A stretch of 64,000 nucleotides of DNA from Pseudobdellovibrionaceae bacterium (GCA_019637955.1 JAHBUS010000003.1:186001-250000); one strand, 5' to 3'. Positions 14,794 through 24,318 are shown, counted from the first letter of the stretch. Made by a program: numbers and translations. Notes: generated by a model from the letters alone, not told the origin.

Positions 14794-17421
14794 GTGGCTC
14801 GAGCCGATCAGAATCAAGACATCATCGTTAAAGGCGCGCGTGAAAACAATCTGAAGGACATCGACCTTCACATTCCGCGCAACAAAATCACGGTCATCAC
14901 CGGGCTTTCGGGCTCGGGCAAGTCCTCACTCGCGTTTGACACCATCTATGCCGAAGGCCAGCGCCGTTACGTCGAAAGCCTCTCGGCCTACGCCCGCAAC
15001 TTTCTCGAGCAAATGAAAAAGCCCGAGGTCGATTCGGTCACGGGCCTGAGCCCCGCGATCGCCATCGATCAAAAGTCGGTGAGTCTGAATCCGCGCTCGA
15101 CCGTGGGCACCGCCACCGAAGTTTACGATTACATGCGCCTCTTGTTCGCCAAGGTCGGCGTGCCTGAGTGCCCCATTCACAAAATTCCGGTCGCTTCGCA
15201 AACCCCGCAACAAATCATCGAAGAGATTCTCAAGCTTCCGGCGAACGCCAAGTTCTACATCATGGCGCCGATGGCCCAGGGTAAAAAAGGGGAGTTCCTC
15301 GCCGAGTTCCAGAAGTGGGCGCGCAAGGGCTTCGTGAAAGCCAAAGTCGACGGCGAGATGGTCGAACTCGAAAAAGCCAAAAAGCTCGCCAAAACAAAAA
15401 CGCACGACATCGATCTGGTGATTGATCAGCTCGTCATGAAAGACGGCATCCGCCTGCGTCTGGCCGAGAGCGTGAACACGGCGCTGTCGATGGCCAGTGG
15501 CCGGGTGGTGATCGAAACGCTCAGCGGTCAGCGCACGGGCTATTCGCTGCACTCGGCCTGCCCGATCTGCGCGTACAGCTTTCCGGATTTGGAGCCGCGC
15601 CTGTTCAGTTTCAACAATCCCCGCGGCGCGTGCCCGGATTGCAACGGCCTCGGCACGCTCGATCTCGTCGAAGAGGAGCAGTACGACGACGAGGGCGATG
15701 GGCGCGTGCTCAAAAAAGTCAGCTACCGCCTGAAAAATGACAAGAAGCTCGACACCAGCTCGGATGCCGAGGGCGAAGATGAAAGCGAAGCGATTGAGTT
15801 CGCCGTCTGCCCCACGTGCAACGGTGCGCGCCTCAAAGAAGAGGCGCTCTCGGTTCATGTCAATGGCAAGAACATCGCCGAGCTCGCGGACCTGAGCTGC
15901 GTCGAGCTGCGCGCGTGGTTTGAGTCCATCACGGTGAAATCCAAACACCAGATCGTCGCCGATAAAATCACCAAGCAGATCTTGGACCGTCTGCACTACC
16001 TGATCCGCGTCGGCACCGGCTACCTCTCGCTCAGCCGCTCGGCGCGCACGCTCTCGGGCGGTGAAGCCCAGCGCATCCGCTTGGCCACGCAAGTGGGCTC
16101 AAGTCTCATCGGCGTTTTGTACGTCATGGATGAGCCTTCGATCGGTCTGCACCCGCGCGACCATCACCGCTTGCTGCACATCATCGGTGAGCTGCGTGAC
16201 CGCGGCAACACCGTGATCCTGGTTGAGCACGATGAGGACACCATCCGCTATGCCGATCACGTCATCGACATCGGCCCGCGCGCGGGTAAGCTCGGCGGAG
16301 ACTTGATGGCGATGGGCCCGCCGGAGGAGATCGCCAAAAGTAAGAACTCGCTGACGGGGCGCTACCTGTCCGGCGAAATGCGCATCCCGGTGCCGCGCAC
16401 GCGGCGCGAGGGCAATGGAAAATCGATCGAGATTTTGGGCGCCTCGGGGAACAATCTCAAAGACGTGAACCTGCGCATTCCGCTCGGCACGCTCACGCTC
16501 GTGACCGGCGTCTCGGGCTCGGGAAAATCCACGCTCATCATCGACACGCTCTACAAGGTTTTGGCGCAGCACTTTTACCGCGCCTCCAATCAGCCCGCAC
16601 CGTACAAGCAGGTCAAGGGTCTCGAGAACGTCGACAAGGTGATCGAGATCAATCAGCGTCCTATCGGCCGCACGCCGCGCTCCACGCCGGCGACCTACGT
16701 GGGACTTTTGCCGCTGATCCGCGATCTTTTTGCCAACATGCCCGAGTCCAAGCTGCGCGGCTACGAGCCGGGCCGTTTCAGCTTTAATGTCAAAGGCGGG
16801 CGCTGTGAGACGTGCTTGGGTCACGGGCAGATCCGCATGGAGATGCACTTCTTGGCCGATGTCTTCGTGACGTGCGAGACCTGTTTGGGTTCGCGCTACA
16901 ACCGCGAGACGTTGAACATCAAATACAATGGTAAAAATATCGCCGAGATCTTGCAGATGACCGTCGCCGAGGCGATGCCCTTCTTTAAGAACCACTCGCA
17001 CATCAACCGCAAGCTCGAGACGCTGCACCGGGTGGGTCTGGACTACATGACCCTGGGTCAAAGTTCGACCACGCTCTCGGGCGGCGAAGCCCAGCGCGTG
17101 AAGCTCTCCAAAGAGCTTTCCAAACGCGGCACCGGCAAGACGCTCTACATTTTGGATGAGCCGACCACGGGTCTGCACTTTGACGACGTCAAAAAACTGG
17201 TTGAGCTCTTGCATGAGCTGGTCGATCAGGGCAACACCGTGCTCGTGATCGAGCACAACATGGAAGTCGTGAAAACCGCGGACCACGTCATCGACATGGG
17301 GCCTGACGGCGGCAAAGGCGGGGGCCGTTTGGTGGCCGACGGCACGCCTGAACAGGTCGCCAAAGTCTCGGACAGCGAAACCGGAAAATTCTTAAAGCCT
17401 TTGCTCAAAGAGCTTCGGTAA
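14794..17421 (+). CDS. uvrA: UvrA excinuclease subunit with reduced insertion domain
   Basis: An 875-residue DNA damage sensor of nucleotide excision repair. Both ABC modules are complete: Walker A GLSGSGKSSLAFDT and GVSGSGKSTL, and signatures RTLSGGEAQRIRLA and TTLSGGEAQRVKL with following DEPS/DEPT. The C-terminal zinc finger (CETCLGHG to CETCLGS) is intact, and the CPICAYSFPDLEPRLFSF region is present. It is shorter than the usual ~940 residues. Between GLGT and CPTCNGARL only ~50 acidic residues (289-338) stand where the ~110-120-residue insertion domain normally is. The early CxxC of many UvrAs reads CPIHKI. GTG at 14794 is chosen for its TTGGAGG site. Confidence 0.97.
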   Translation: MARADQNQDIIVKGARENNLKDIDLHIPRNKITVITGLSGSGKSSLAFDTIYAEGQRRYVESLSAYARNFLEQMKKPEVDSVTGLSPAIAIDQKSVSLNPRSTVGTATEVYDYMRLLFAKVGVPECPIHKIPVASQTPQQIIEEILKLPANAKFYIMAPMAQGKKGEFLAEFQKWARKGFVKAKVDGEMVELEKAKKLAKTKTHDIDLVIDQLVMKDGIRLRLAESVNTALSMASGRVVIETLSGQRTGYSLHSACPICAYSFPDLEPRLFSFNNPRGACPDCNGLGTLDLVEEEQYDDEGDGRVLKKVSYRLKNDKKLDTSSDAEGEDESEAIEFAVCPTCNGARLKEEALSVHVNGKNIAELADLSCVELRAWFESITVKSKHQIVADKITKQILDRLHYLIRVGTGYLSLSRSARTLSGGEAQRIRLATQVGSSLIGVLYVMDEPSIGLHPRDHHRLLHIIGELRDRGNTVILVEHDEDTIRYADHVIDIGPRAGKLGGDLMAMGPPEEIAKSKNSLTGRYLSGEMRIPVPRTRREGNGKSIEILGASGNNLKDVNLRIPLGTLTLVTGVSGSGKSTLIIDTLYKVLAQHFYRASNQPAPYKQVKGLENVDKVIEINQRPIGRTPRSTPATYVGLLPLIRDLFANMPESKLRGYEPGRFSFNVKGGRCETCLGHGQIRMEMHFLADVFVTCETCLGSRYNRETLNIKYNGKNIAEILQMTVAEAMPFFKNHSHINRKLETLHRVGLDYMTLGQSSTTLSGGEAQRVKLSKELSKRGTGKTLYILDEPTTGLHFDDVKKLVELLHELVDQGNTVLVIEHNMEVVKTADHVIDMGPDGGKGGGRLVADGTPEQVAKVSDSETGKFLKPLLKELR

Positions 17422-18378
17422 CTAAGCGATTTTATCGGCGGTCAAATTGTGGTGGCCGGGCCGCAGGCTGGCCACCGCGCACGCGACGAAGATGAGCACG
17501 GCACCGATCATCTGTGTGAAGCTGAGGCGATCACCCAAGAGCCACGCCGCGAAGAACGCGCTGAACGGCGATTCCATCAAAAATAAAAGTGCGGCCACGG
17601 TGGCCGAGAGTTTTCGCTGGGCGCGCACCTGCAAGAAAAACGCGAGCAAGCTCGAACCAAAGGTCAGGCTCAAGAGGCCGATCCAAGCTTCGCGACTGAT
17701 GCCCACCAGCGACCAGCTGCCTTGAAACAGATCTGGCCACACCCACTCCACGAAAAAGAGCGGCGTCACCAAGATCGCCGTCCATAGGCACTGAAACAGA
17801 TTAAAATTGTAGTGGCTCTTCGCGCGCGGGGCGATCTGGCTCATGAGGCGGATGTGGTAAGCCGCCGCCACCGCATTGCCGAGGGTGAGAACATCGCCAA
17901 TGCTGATCGTCGACAGATCCACCTGAATGATGAGCCCCGTGCCGATGAGCGCCACCGCCAAACACAAGCCGTTGCGGCGCGAGAGTTTTTCTTTGTCGAT
18001 GAGGGCCGCGAAGATCGGCACGATCACCACGTACAAAACCGTGATGAACGCCGACTTGGTGGCCGTGGTCGTCAAGAGACCCCAGGTCTGCAAAAAAAGC
18101 GTGATGCCGAGCCACAGGCCCGTGGGCCACGCCAGCCGCATCTCGCGTTTAAGATCCGCCCACTTCGGTTTGGTCCAAAACCAAAGCAAAGCCCCGAACG
18201 CGAATGCGCCCGCAAAGCGGTAAAAAATCACCGCGGGAAAGCTTAAGAATTGAAGCGCCCAAATCGTGGCGATGAACCCGAAGCCCCAGAACACCGAGGC
18301 CACCGTGAGTTCAATCAAAGCCGTGCGTCTCGCGCGCCCGTCAATCAAAGGCTTCAACGTGGATTCTTGTTTTGTCAA
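17422..18378 (-). CDS. EamA/DMT-family transporter
   Basis: A 318-residue inner-membrane protein with about ten hydrophobic helices arranged as two five-helix EamA repeats (ASVFWGFGFIATIWAL near the start; SLTFGSSLLAFFLQVRAQ in the second half). The family exports small metabolites; the substrate cannot be predicted. The start is TTG and overlaps the upstream oxidoreductase by 38 bases, suggesting one transcript. A TTG at 18357 is an alternative. Its stop abuts the convergent uvrA stop with no gap. Confidence 0.88.
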   Translation of the reverse strand: MTKQESTLKPLIDGRARRTALIELTVASVFWGFGFIATIWALQFLSFPAVIFYRFAGAFAFGALLWFWTKPKWADLKREMRLAWPTGLWLGITLFLQTWGLLTTTATKSAFITVLYVVIVPIFAALIDKEKLSRRNGLCLAVALIGTGLIIQVDLSTISIGDVLTLGNAVAAAYHIRLMSQIAPRAKSHYNFNLFQCLWTAILVTPLFFVEWVWPDLFQGSWSLVGISREAWIGLLSLTFGSSLLAFFLQVRAQRKLSATVAALLFLMESPFSAFFAAWLLGDRLSFTQMIGAVLIFVACAVASLRPGHHNLTADKIA

Positions 18379-19078
18379 TTTGGTCGGCCTCGAGGGTGGC
18401 TTTGGTGTCTTTGATCATGCCGCCGTTGCCGCAAAGGTAGAACGTCGTCGGGATCTGGGTGTAATTGTAGTCTTTGATATGTTTTTGCACGTAGCCGATC
18501 TTGCCCTTCCACTCGGTGGTGGGGCGGCTCAAGACGTACTCGTACGTGAAGTTCGGCAGGCGGGCTTGCAGGCTCTTGAGCTCGTCTTCGAAGTAAATGT
18601 CGGTCTCGTGGCGCACGCCAAAGAGCAGGCGGTATTTCAAATCGGGGTACTGATCGGCTTTGGACTCCAGATAGCACAAGTGCTGCGAGAGGCCGGTGCC
18701 GGTGTTCAAGAAGATGATCTGCTCCGTGGGCGGTTCCTGGAAGAACACGCGGCCGAACGGACCGGTGAACGTGAGCGTCTCGTCGCCCTTGAGCGACCAC
18801 ACGTAGCGCGAAGCCACACCATCGGGATAGCCGTCGACGCCCTTCACGTATTTGAACAAGAGCCGGAAGCCGTTGGTTTGCTTTTCGGTCGACGCGATCG
18901 AGTACGCCCTCAGAGCGGGCTTGGCGCCGTCTTGCGGGACGTGCAACATCACGAATTGGCCCGCTTTAAACTTGAACTCCGCCGGCTCCGTCGTCTCGAC
19001 CACCAGCTCGCGCACGTCGTGCGTGAGATCGCGGAGCTTCGTGATGCGCATTTTGTACTGAGTCCGTGCGGAGGCCAT
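18341..19078 (-). CDS. Ferredoxin-NADP reductase-like flavoprotein
   Basis: A 245-residue FAD/NAD(P)-binding oxidoreductase of the FNR superfamily. The FAD domain carries GQFVMLHVP and the RAYS motif (RxYS) that binds the flavin phosphate. The NAD(P) domain carries FLNTGTGLSQHLCYL and the late CGNGGMIKD. No iron-sulfur domain or N-terminal extension is present. It probably moves electrons between NAD(P)H and ferredoxin, flavodoxin or free flavin, but the partner is unknown. AAAGGA precedes the ATG. The transporter gene downstream overlaps its 3' end. Confidence 0.85.
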   Translation of the reverse strand: MASARTQYKMRITKLRDLTHDVRELVVETTEPAEFKFKAGQFVMLHVPQDGAKPALRAYSIASTEKQTNGFRLLFKYVKGVDGYPDGVASRYVWSLKGDETLTFTGPFGRVFFQEPPTEQIIFLNTGTGLSQHLCYLESKADQYPDLKYRLLFGVRHETDIYFEDELKSLQARLPNFTYEYVLSRPTTEWKGKIGYVQKHIKDYNYTQIPTTFYLCGNGGMIKDTKATLEADQIDKTRIHVEAFD

Positions 19079-19120
19079 GGGGTCCTTTCAGGTTCACACC
19101 GGTGGTGCGACTTATTTTTC

Positions 19121-19150
19121 TTGTGGTGTCGAAACGGGCTTGGTTACACT
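19121..19150 (+). promoter_or_regulatory. Possible promoter for outer-membrane protein gene
   Basis: TTGTGG (19121-19126), an 18-base spacer and TACACT (19145-19150) lie 27 bases before the proposed TTG start of the next gene. Confidence 0.35.
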
Positions 19151-19176
19151 TAAAAGTGAACCGAGGGTACGACAAC

Positions 19177-21153
19177 TTGAAATGTGCAGCAAGCAACTCT
19201 CCTAAACCATTCCCATTGCGAATCGCCCTGATGGGCGGAGTTTTGGCGCTGTGCGTTTCGGCGGAGGCGCAGCGCGACCCCTACACGCAGCCGCTGCCGT
19301 TTCGGGTTTTAGGCGCGGGCGTCACCATGACGCCGCCGCAGGTCGACTATGACCTTGAGAAACAAGACACCCTCAAAATCGGGGATCAAGCTGTAAACCG
19401 CGAGACCGTCAAGGTCGAGCTGCTGACGGTGCGTGAATTCGAAGGCTCGGGTGCTTACAATGACGACGCTCCCGAAGGTCCCGTGTTGATCGTGACCTAT
19501 CCCGAGGCGTTGGTTCCGGCCAATGCCGAGGTGGAGTTTATCACGCGCGCGGGGCAAGTGCTCCACGCGTTCTCGGTGACCTCCGAAGACATCAAGTCGT
19601 GGAAAGAAAAATCAAAACCCTGGAAGCTGAAAAAGAACTTTCAATTTCTGCGGGCCGATTTCGTGCGGACCGCCGCGCGCGTGCTTGAGTACCAAAGCGC
19701 GTTTCGCGTCTGTTTGGGCACCAGCGGCGAGATGTCGTACACGCGCCTCTGCACGGGTGAGATGGAAATCGCGGCCGGCCGCGCCGGGGCCAAGCGTTTG
19801 AGTTTGCTCCCGGTTCTCGCCCGGCCGGCCCGCGTGATCTTTCAGCAAGACGATGTCGGGCTCAAAGCGAAAGTCGCGGTGGACCCCAAGAGTCCGGTGC
19901 AATTCTTCGCCGAAACCGCGGAAGGGTTCACCTACGAGTTTGGCGGCTACCCCGAGCCGTTGATCCTGACCGACTTTGTCGAGACCAAGAGCGGCCAGAT
20001 CCAGCTCGTCAGCGAAAGCGTCAAACCCACGGTTCCCGTGATCGATGTCAATCCCGACCAAGACGGTTTGGTCACGCGCGTGTTCATGTGGCAACAGACC
20101 ATCGGGGATTTCCGCAAGTACTGGCGCATGAACATTGCCAAAGAGGCGCCGACGGTTTTTATGCCCGCCAAGGGCGGCGGGATTTACCGCTATGATTTTA
20201 CGCTCGAGAAAGTTCCGACCGAGGATCAGCGTCTGTACATTTACAAACGCTCGCCGCTCGGCACTTACGCCAACGGTCCGACCATCCAGGGGATCGTGCC
20301 CGCGGGCGTGAAGCTCTCGTCCAAAGAGCTCAAAGTCAGCGTCGATAAGGACGGGGAGTTCGACTGGGACGTTCAGGCGCTCCACCGCGGCGAGCACAAT
20401 CAGTCCGAGCTCTTGATCGACAACAAAGGCAAACGCTACAAAGCCTACTACGAAATCTACAAAGGTTTTCCCCGCGAGATCAGCGCTCGCATGTCGGGTC
20501 TTTTGGGTTTTGAAGGCAAATTTATTCTGAACGGGGAGCTCGCGTTCAATTATTGGTTCGAGGACATTTTCGGCTGGCCCAATTACTGGCTCTCGCGTCA
20601 GCGTTGGGGCGCGTCTGCGAAGGCCTTTCAGTCTCTCAGCGAATTCAAGTTTGGAAGATCCAGCGGCACCATGAAGTCGCAAACGGTGGATCTGAAGTAC
20701 CGCTTAAGCCCTGGTCTGTGGGGCCGCGACGAGTCTTGGGGCGGCCTCATGAGTTACGACAGCTTTGAGTACGACATTTACAAGGCCGACAAGCTGGGCT
20801 TCGGATTTTTCTGGGCGCGGTCAATGCCCAAGATCTTCGACGAACTTTTCAATCTGCTTCCGTTCATGCGTTACCCCAAGTGGGTGGATCTTGAGTTCGT
20901 TTACTACTCGATGTTCTTGAACTCTTCGGTCGCGCTCCCGATCAATCCTCCCGAAGGACAGGGAAACTGGGCGCTCAATTTTCACGGAAAAGTTCTGTGG
21001 ACGAAGAACTTTTTCGGCGAGGCGGGCTTCGGAATCCGGCAGTACGATTGGACCCAAACCAGCGGCGTCTTGGCCGGCACCAACACCCCCGCGACCCAGC
21101 GTTTTTTATTTGGTTTGTTTTACGGAACCGCGGGTCTCGGTTACAGCTTCTAA
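19177..21153 (+). CDS. Outer-membrane beta-barrel protein with periplasmic domains
   Basis: A protein of about 658 residues not assigned to a named family. A signal peptide (LRIALMGGVLALCVSAEAQ) precedes a long N-terminal part of short beta domains with tip motifs such as VTYPEALVPANAEVEFI. The last ~250 residues look like a beta-barrel rich in Trp/Tyr/Phe (NYWFEDIFGWPNYWLSRQRW) and end in YSF, the typical outer-membrane C-terminal aromatic. A partly similar protein is encoded at 42176-43894. The start is uncertain: TTG at 19177 with GAGGG upstream gives a well-formed signal peptide; TTG 19216 and ATG 19231 are alternatives. Confidence 0.65.
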   Translation: MKCAASNSPKPFPLRIALMGGVLALCVSAEAQRDPYTQPLPFRVLGAGVTMTPPQVDYDLEKQDTLKIGDQAVNRETVKVELLTVREFEGSGAYNDDAPEGPVLIVTYPEALVPANAEVEFITRAGQVLHAFSVTSEDIKSWKEKSKPWKLKKNFQFLRADFVRTAARVLEYQSAFRVCLGTSGEMSYTRLCTGEMEIAAGRAGAKRLSLLPVLARPARVIFQQDDVGLKAKVAVDPKSPVQFFAETAEGFTYEFGGYPEPLILTDFVETKSGQIQLVSESVKPTVPVIDVNPDQDGLVTRVFMWQQTIGDFRKYWRMNIAKEAPTVFMPAKGGGIYRYDFTLEKVPTEDQRLYIYKRSPLGTYANGPTIQGIVPAGVKLSSKELKVSVDKDGEFDWDVQALHRGEHNQSELLIDNKGKRYKAYYEIYKGFPREISARMSGLLGFEGKFILNGELAFNYWFEDIFGWPNYWLSRQRWGASAKAFQSLSEFKFGRSSGTMKSQTVDLKYRLSPGLWGRDESWGGLMSYDSFEYDIYKADKLGFGFFWARSMPKIFDELFNLLPFMRYPKWVDLEFVYYSMFLNSSVALPINPPEGQGNWALNFHGKVLWTKNFFGEAGFGIRQYDWTQTSGVLAGTNTPATQRFLFGLFYGTAGLGYSF

Positions 21154-21366
21154 CGGCGCCGCCGCTCACGGCTCGCAAGGGGGGCGCCAGCGCCCTCCGA
21201 CGGCCACCGTCAAAAAGATGGTCAGGCCCCTCTCTCTTAAATGGTGTTGACGCCCTTTTTCACTGGCACCCGGCCTGCTTAGTCTGCTGCTGTTGGAAAT
21301 CCCCGGGACCTGGAGGGTCCTTGAATCCGCGATAGGACGCGCGCTCCTGAACGTAGGTGGTGAGCG

Positions 21367-22659
21367 ATGAAAAAGACTGTGTTGGGCCTGACGGCCGCCG
21401 TGATGCTCAGTGGTTCCGTGGCCATCGCCGCGTCGGAAATGCGCGCGGGCTGTTATCTTCAAGACAAAGAGGGCGAGCAGCTTCAAGGCGTGAACGTCGA
21501 CAAACGCTACGAAATCGCCTCGGTTTCGAAAGTCATGACCGCCTACTGGGCCACCAAGAAGCTTGGTTTGAATGCCCGCTACTCGACGGCCGTTTACCTG
21601 CGCAAAGTTGAAGACGGTCTTTACGACGCCCATATCAAGGGCTCGCGCGATCCCTACACGGGCCGCGAGATGTTCCAATTCTTGACGGCCGAACTCAACC
21701 GCCGGGGCATCACCAAACTCCGCAACCTGACTTACGACGAAAAATTCAAATTCATCGATCAAGTTCGCAGCAACCACATCGCGGCGTCGCACTTCACGCT
21801 GTCGTCACCCACCGAAGATTTGGTCATGCGCCAAATCCGCAGCGTGGTCTCCAGCATCAGCACGGGGTATCCGCAGCTCGTGGCCCGCGCGAAGAGCGTG
21901 CACAATCTGACCCTTCCCGCGGCCATCCGTCTCAACATTTCGGACATTCACTTTATGTCGTCGTCGCAATTGGACGAGAGCGCTTACGATGAAACGGTGA
22001 TCTACCGCTCGGCGCCTCTCGGGGCGGCCCTCAAAGAGATGAACCGCAACTCGAACAACCACGCGGCCAATCAGATTTTCGAAAGCCTGGGCGGCGCGGA
22101 CGCCTTCGCGAAATTCATCAAGGCCGATCTGGGGCTTGAAGAAAAAGACATCCGCTTCGTCAACGGCAGCGGCGACCGTTTGGATTTGGAAGACGGAAAA
22201 TCCGTCTACAATGAGGCGACTTGCCGCACGATCGTGAAGGTTGTCGTGGCGTTCCGCAATGAGCTGCGCAAGTACGATGCGTTCCTGCAAGACGTGATGG
22301 CCGTCGCGGGCCAAGATCCCGAAGGCGAGCGCAGCACGGTCAGCGCGCTGTACAACAATGACGAAACCGGCGACGCCTTGATCGCCAAGACCGGCACCGT
22401 CAACCCCTCGATCACGTTGGGCGGAATGATCAACACCGAGGAGGGGCGCATCTACTTCGGTTACATCTATTCGGCTGAAGGCACCGCCGCCAGCTGGCGC
22501 GATGCGCGGGGAAAGATCCGCACCCAGGTCGTCAAGCTCTTTCAAAAGTTCGGCGGCCGTAGTACGATCGACTACAAGGCGACCCGCTTTGTGCCGTTCG
22601 ATGGCGACTCGCGTTTGCAAAAACTCGAGAGCCGAACGGCCGAAACGTCGGGCCGCTAA
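21367..22659 (+). CDS. dacB: D-Ala-D-Ala carboxypeptidase/endopeptidase (PBP4, S13)
   Basis: A 430-residue periplasmic penicillin-binding protein of the S13 type that trims or cuts peptidoglycan cross-links. A signal peptide (MKKTVLGLTAAVMLSGSVAIA) is followed by the SxxK box in ASVSKVMTAYWA. The SxN box lies in RNSNNHAANQIFESLGG and the KTGT box in IAKTGTVNPSITLGG. It is slightly shorter than E. coli PBP4, with a compact insertion between the first two boxes. An ankyrin-repeat protein follows 41 bases later. In predatory relatives such enzymes remodel prey walls, but nothing here shows that role. Confidence 0.88.
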   Translation: MKKTVLGLTAAVMLSGSVAIAASEMRAGCYLQDKEGEQLQGVNVDKRYEIASVSKVMTAYWATKKLGLNARYSTAVYLRKVEDGLYDAHIKGSRDPYTGREMFQFLTAELNRRGITKLRNLTYDEKFKFIDQVRSNHIAASHFTLSSPTEDLVMRQIRSVVSSISTGYPQLVARAKSVHNLTLPAAIRLNISDIHFMSSSQLDESAYDETVIYRSAPLGAALKEMNRNSNNHAANQIFESLGGADAFAKFIKADLGLEEKDIRFVNGSGDRLDLEDGKSVYNEATCRTIVKVVVAFRNELRKYDAFLQDVMAVAGQDPEGERSTVSALYNNDETGDALIAKTGTVNPSITLGGMINTEEGRIYFGYIYSAEGTAASWRDARGKIRTQVVKLFQKFGGRSTIDYKATRFVPFDGDSRLQKLESRTAETSGR

Positions 22660-22700
22660 AAACGGTGGGCGAACGCCTGCCGTCGACGAGGGAGTTCGCG

Positions 22701-23357
22701 ATGAAGTGGTTCGTGATGGTTTCGCTGTCTTTGATTTCGGCGTTCGGGCAGGCGAAAATTTCGACCGCCCAAAAACGAGCGCTGGACGCGGCCGCCGAAG
22801 GCAAAATCGAAGATCTTCGCCGTCTTCCCAAATCTTTCAACTGGACGCTGAGCGATTCGAACGGCGAGAGCCTGCTGATCAAGGCGGTTTCGACGGGACA
22901 GTCCGAAGCGGTGGCTTTTCTGCTCAAGAAAAAGGTCAAAATCAATCACGTCGATAAAGCGGGCAACAGTGCCCTGCTGTACGCGGTTTCGAACAACGAC
23001 ACGCCGATCGCGGCCCAGTTGATTGGTGCCGGCGCGGACCTGACTTTGAAGTACGGAAAAAAGAAAGAGCACATCCTGTTTGAAGCGGCCCGCGTGGGCG
23101 CGCGCGAGATTGCCGATCAAATCTTGGCCAAGAGCCCTTCGCTCCTCAACGAGTTGAACGCGGACGGCGAGTCGCCGCTGATGGCGGCGATCGCGGGCGC
23201 GCAGACCCAGCTCGCTTTGCACTGGATCCAAAAGGGCGCCTCCGTTTCGCACAAAACCCGCGACGGCAAGAGCATGGCCGACTACGCCCGCTCTCAGGAT
23301 GTCAAAGACGGTTCGCCCTTGGCCCAGGCGCTTTTGTCTCAAGGCGAGACGAAGTAG
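22701..23357 (+). CDS. Secreted ankyrin-repeat protein
   Basis: A 218-residue protein with a short hydrophobic export signal (MKWFVMVSLSLISAFGQA) and then about five ankyrin units across residues 25-205. Recognisable pieces are NGESLLIKAVSTGQSEAVAF, GNSALLYAVSNNDTPIAAQL and GESPLMAAIAGAQTQLAL. Ankyrin repeats bind other proteins; a periplasmic location would suit an inhibitor or scaffold for the PBP4-like enzyme encoded just upstream, but this is inference. The ATG at 22701 has GAGGGAG upstream. Confidence 0.8.
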   Translation: MKWFVMVSLSLISAFGQAKISTAQKRALDAAAEGKIEDLRRLPKSFNWTLSDSNGESLLIKAVSTGQSEAVAFLLKKKVKINHVDKAGNSALLYAVSNNDTPIAAQLIGAGADLTLKYGKKKEHILFEAARVGAREIADQILAKSPSLLNELNADGESPLMAAIAGAQTQLALHWIQKGASVSHKTRDGKSMADYARSQDVKDGSPLAQALLSQGETK

Positions 23358-23400
23358 CGCGCCCTGCGCTCGATCCACCCATGGCGCCGTCGGCGCCTCC
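23358..23400. repeat. Hairpin repeat element, copy A
   Basis: After the ankyrin gene, GCGCCCTGCGCTCGATCC leads into a CCCATG box and the hairpin GGCGCC-GTC-GGCGCC (23383-23397), then CTC. The layout matches the elements at 24188-24277 and 32906-32957. Confidence 0.55.
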
Positions 23401-23503
23401 CGGCCTTTGTGAATTTCTGTTGAAGCTCCGTCTCAAGGTGGGAACCTCTCTCGAGTTCTGAAACGAAACACCGATAATGAACAGGTGAACGGGGGAGGGT
23501 TGC

Positions 23504-24178
23504 TTGTTCGCTAAACGTGTTTATTCGCCATTGCTCGCGAGTGGAGACATTCCGGAGTGGGCTTTCTCGGCGGTCGAAAGCATTCTCACGTCACTCAAAG
23601 TGGCCGATCCCGAAACCTACGCGCACTGCCTGCGCGTCGGCGAGCACGCCCGTAAATTGGCGAAGTTCGCGGGCCTCACCGAATACCAACAGCGCGTGGC
23701 GCAGTTCTCGGGCCTGATGCACGACGTGGGTAAAATGGGCGTCGATCTGGCGATCACGCACAAACCCGGCAAGCTGACCGATTCGGAGTACGACATCATG
23801 AAGTCGCACCCCATTTTGAGCGAAGAGATCATCCAGCCGATGGCGCATCACGAATTCTTTCAGCAAATCCTTCCGGCCGTTCGCGGCCATCATGAGCGCG
23901 TCGACGGCAAGGGCTATCCCGACAAGCTTCACGGCGAAGATGTTCCGCTCATCGCGCGCGTGATTCTGATCGTGGACACGCTGGATGCGATGGGGCAGAC
24001 CCGCGCGTACCGCAAAGGTCTTCCGGTCGATGTGATTTACAAAGAACTCGAGCGCTTCGCGGGCACGCAATTCGACCAGGCTCTGGTCAAAATCTTCCTC
24101 GAGGTGCACCAGCGCCACTGGGACAAAGAAGCCGCCGACGTCGAGACCATCCGCCGCGTTACGACGAAAGCAGCCTAA
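23504..24178 (+). CDS. HD-GYP domain cyclic-di-GMP phosphodiesterase
   Basis: A 224-residue stand-alone HD-GYP protein that should hydrolyse cyclic di-GMP. The HD motif (GLMHDVGKMGVD), the conserved KPGKLTDSEYDIMKSHP and the GYP motif in HHERVDGKGYPD are all present. DTLDAMGQTRAYR follows in the expected place. No receiver or sensor domain is fused, so activity must be set by binding partners or expression. The start is TTG with a very purine-rich GGGGGAGGG just upstream. A strong hairpin overlaps its stop codon. Confidence 0.9.
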   Translation: MFAKRVYSPLLASGDIPEWAFSAVESILTSLKVADPETYAHCLRVGEHARKLAKFAGLTEYQQRVAQFSGLMHDVGKMGVDLAITHKPGKLTDSEYDIMKSHPILSEEIIQPMAHHEFFQQILPAVRGHHERVDGKGYPDKLHGEDVPLIARVILIVDTLDAMGQTRAYRKGLPVDVIYKELERFAGTQFDQALVKIFLEVHQRHWDKEAADVETIRRVTTKAA

Positions 24179-24190
24179 GGGCTGCTTTCG
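24165..24190 (+). terminator. Hairpin spanning the HD-GYP stop codon
   Basis: CGAAAGCAGCC (24165-24175) and GGCTGCTTTCG (24180-24190) form a perfect 11-bp stem with loop TAAG, which contains the TAA stop. No T-tract follows, so it may stabilise the 3' end rather than terminate. Confidence 0.55.
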
Positions 24191-24277
24191 CGCATCCTGC
24201 GCTCTATCTGCCCATGCCGCCTCCGGCGGCTCTCGCGCATCCTGCGCTCTATCTGCCCGTGCCGCCTCCGGCGGCTC
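24188..24277. repeat. Tandem pair of 45-bp hairpin elements
   Basis: Two head-to-tail copies (24188-24232 and 24233-24277) differ at one base. Each reads TCGCGCATCCTGCGCTCTAT, then a CCC(A/G)TG box, then the hairpin GCCGCC-TCC-GGCGGC. They lie between convergent genes. The layout resembles REP-type intergenic repeats. Confidence 0.7.
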
Positions 24278-24318
24278 TCTATAGCCGCAGTGCCATTCTG
24301 CAGATCTCGCGTTTTGAC

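Noticed and set aside
24188-24277. CRISPR-like array
   Set aside because: Only two adjacent copies without unique spacers; it is a tandem hairpin repeat.
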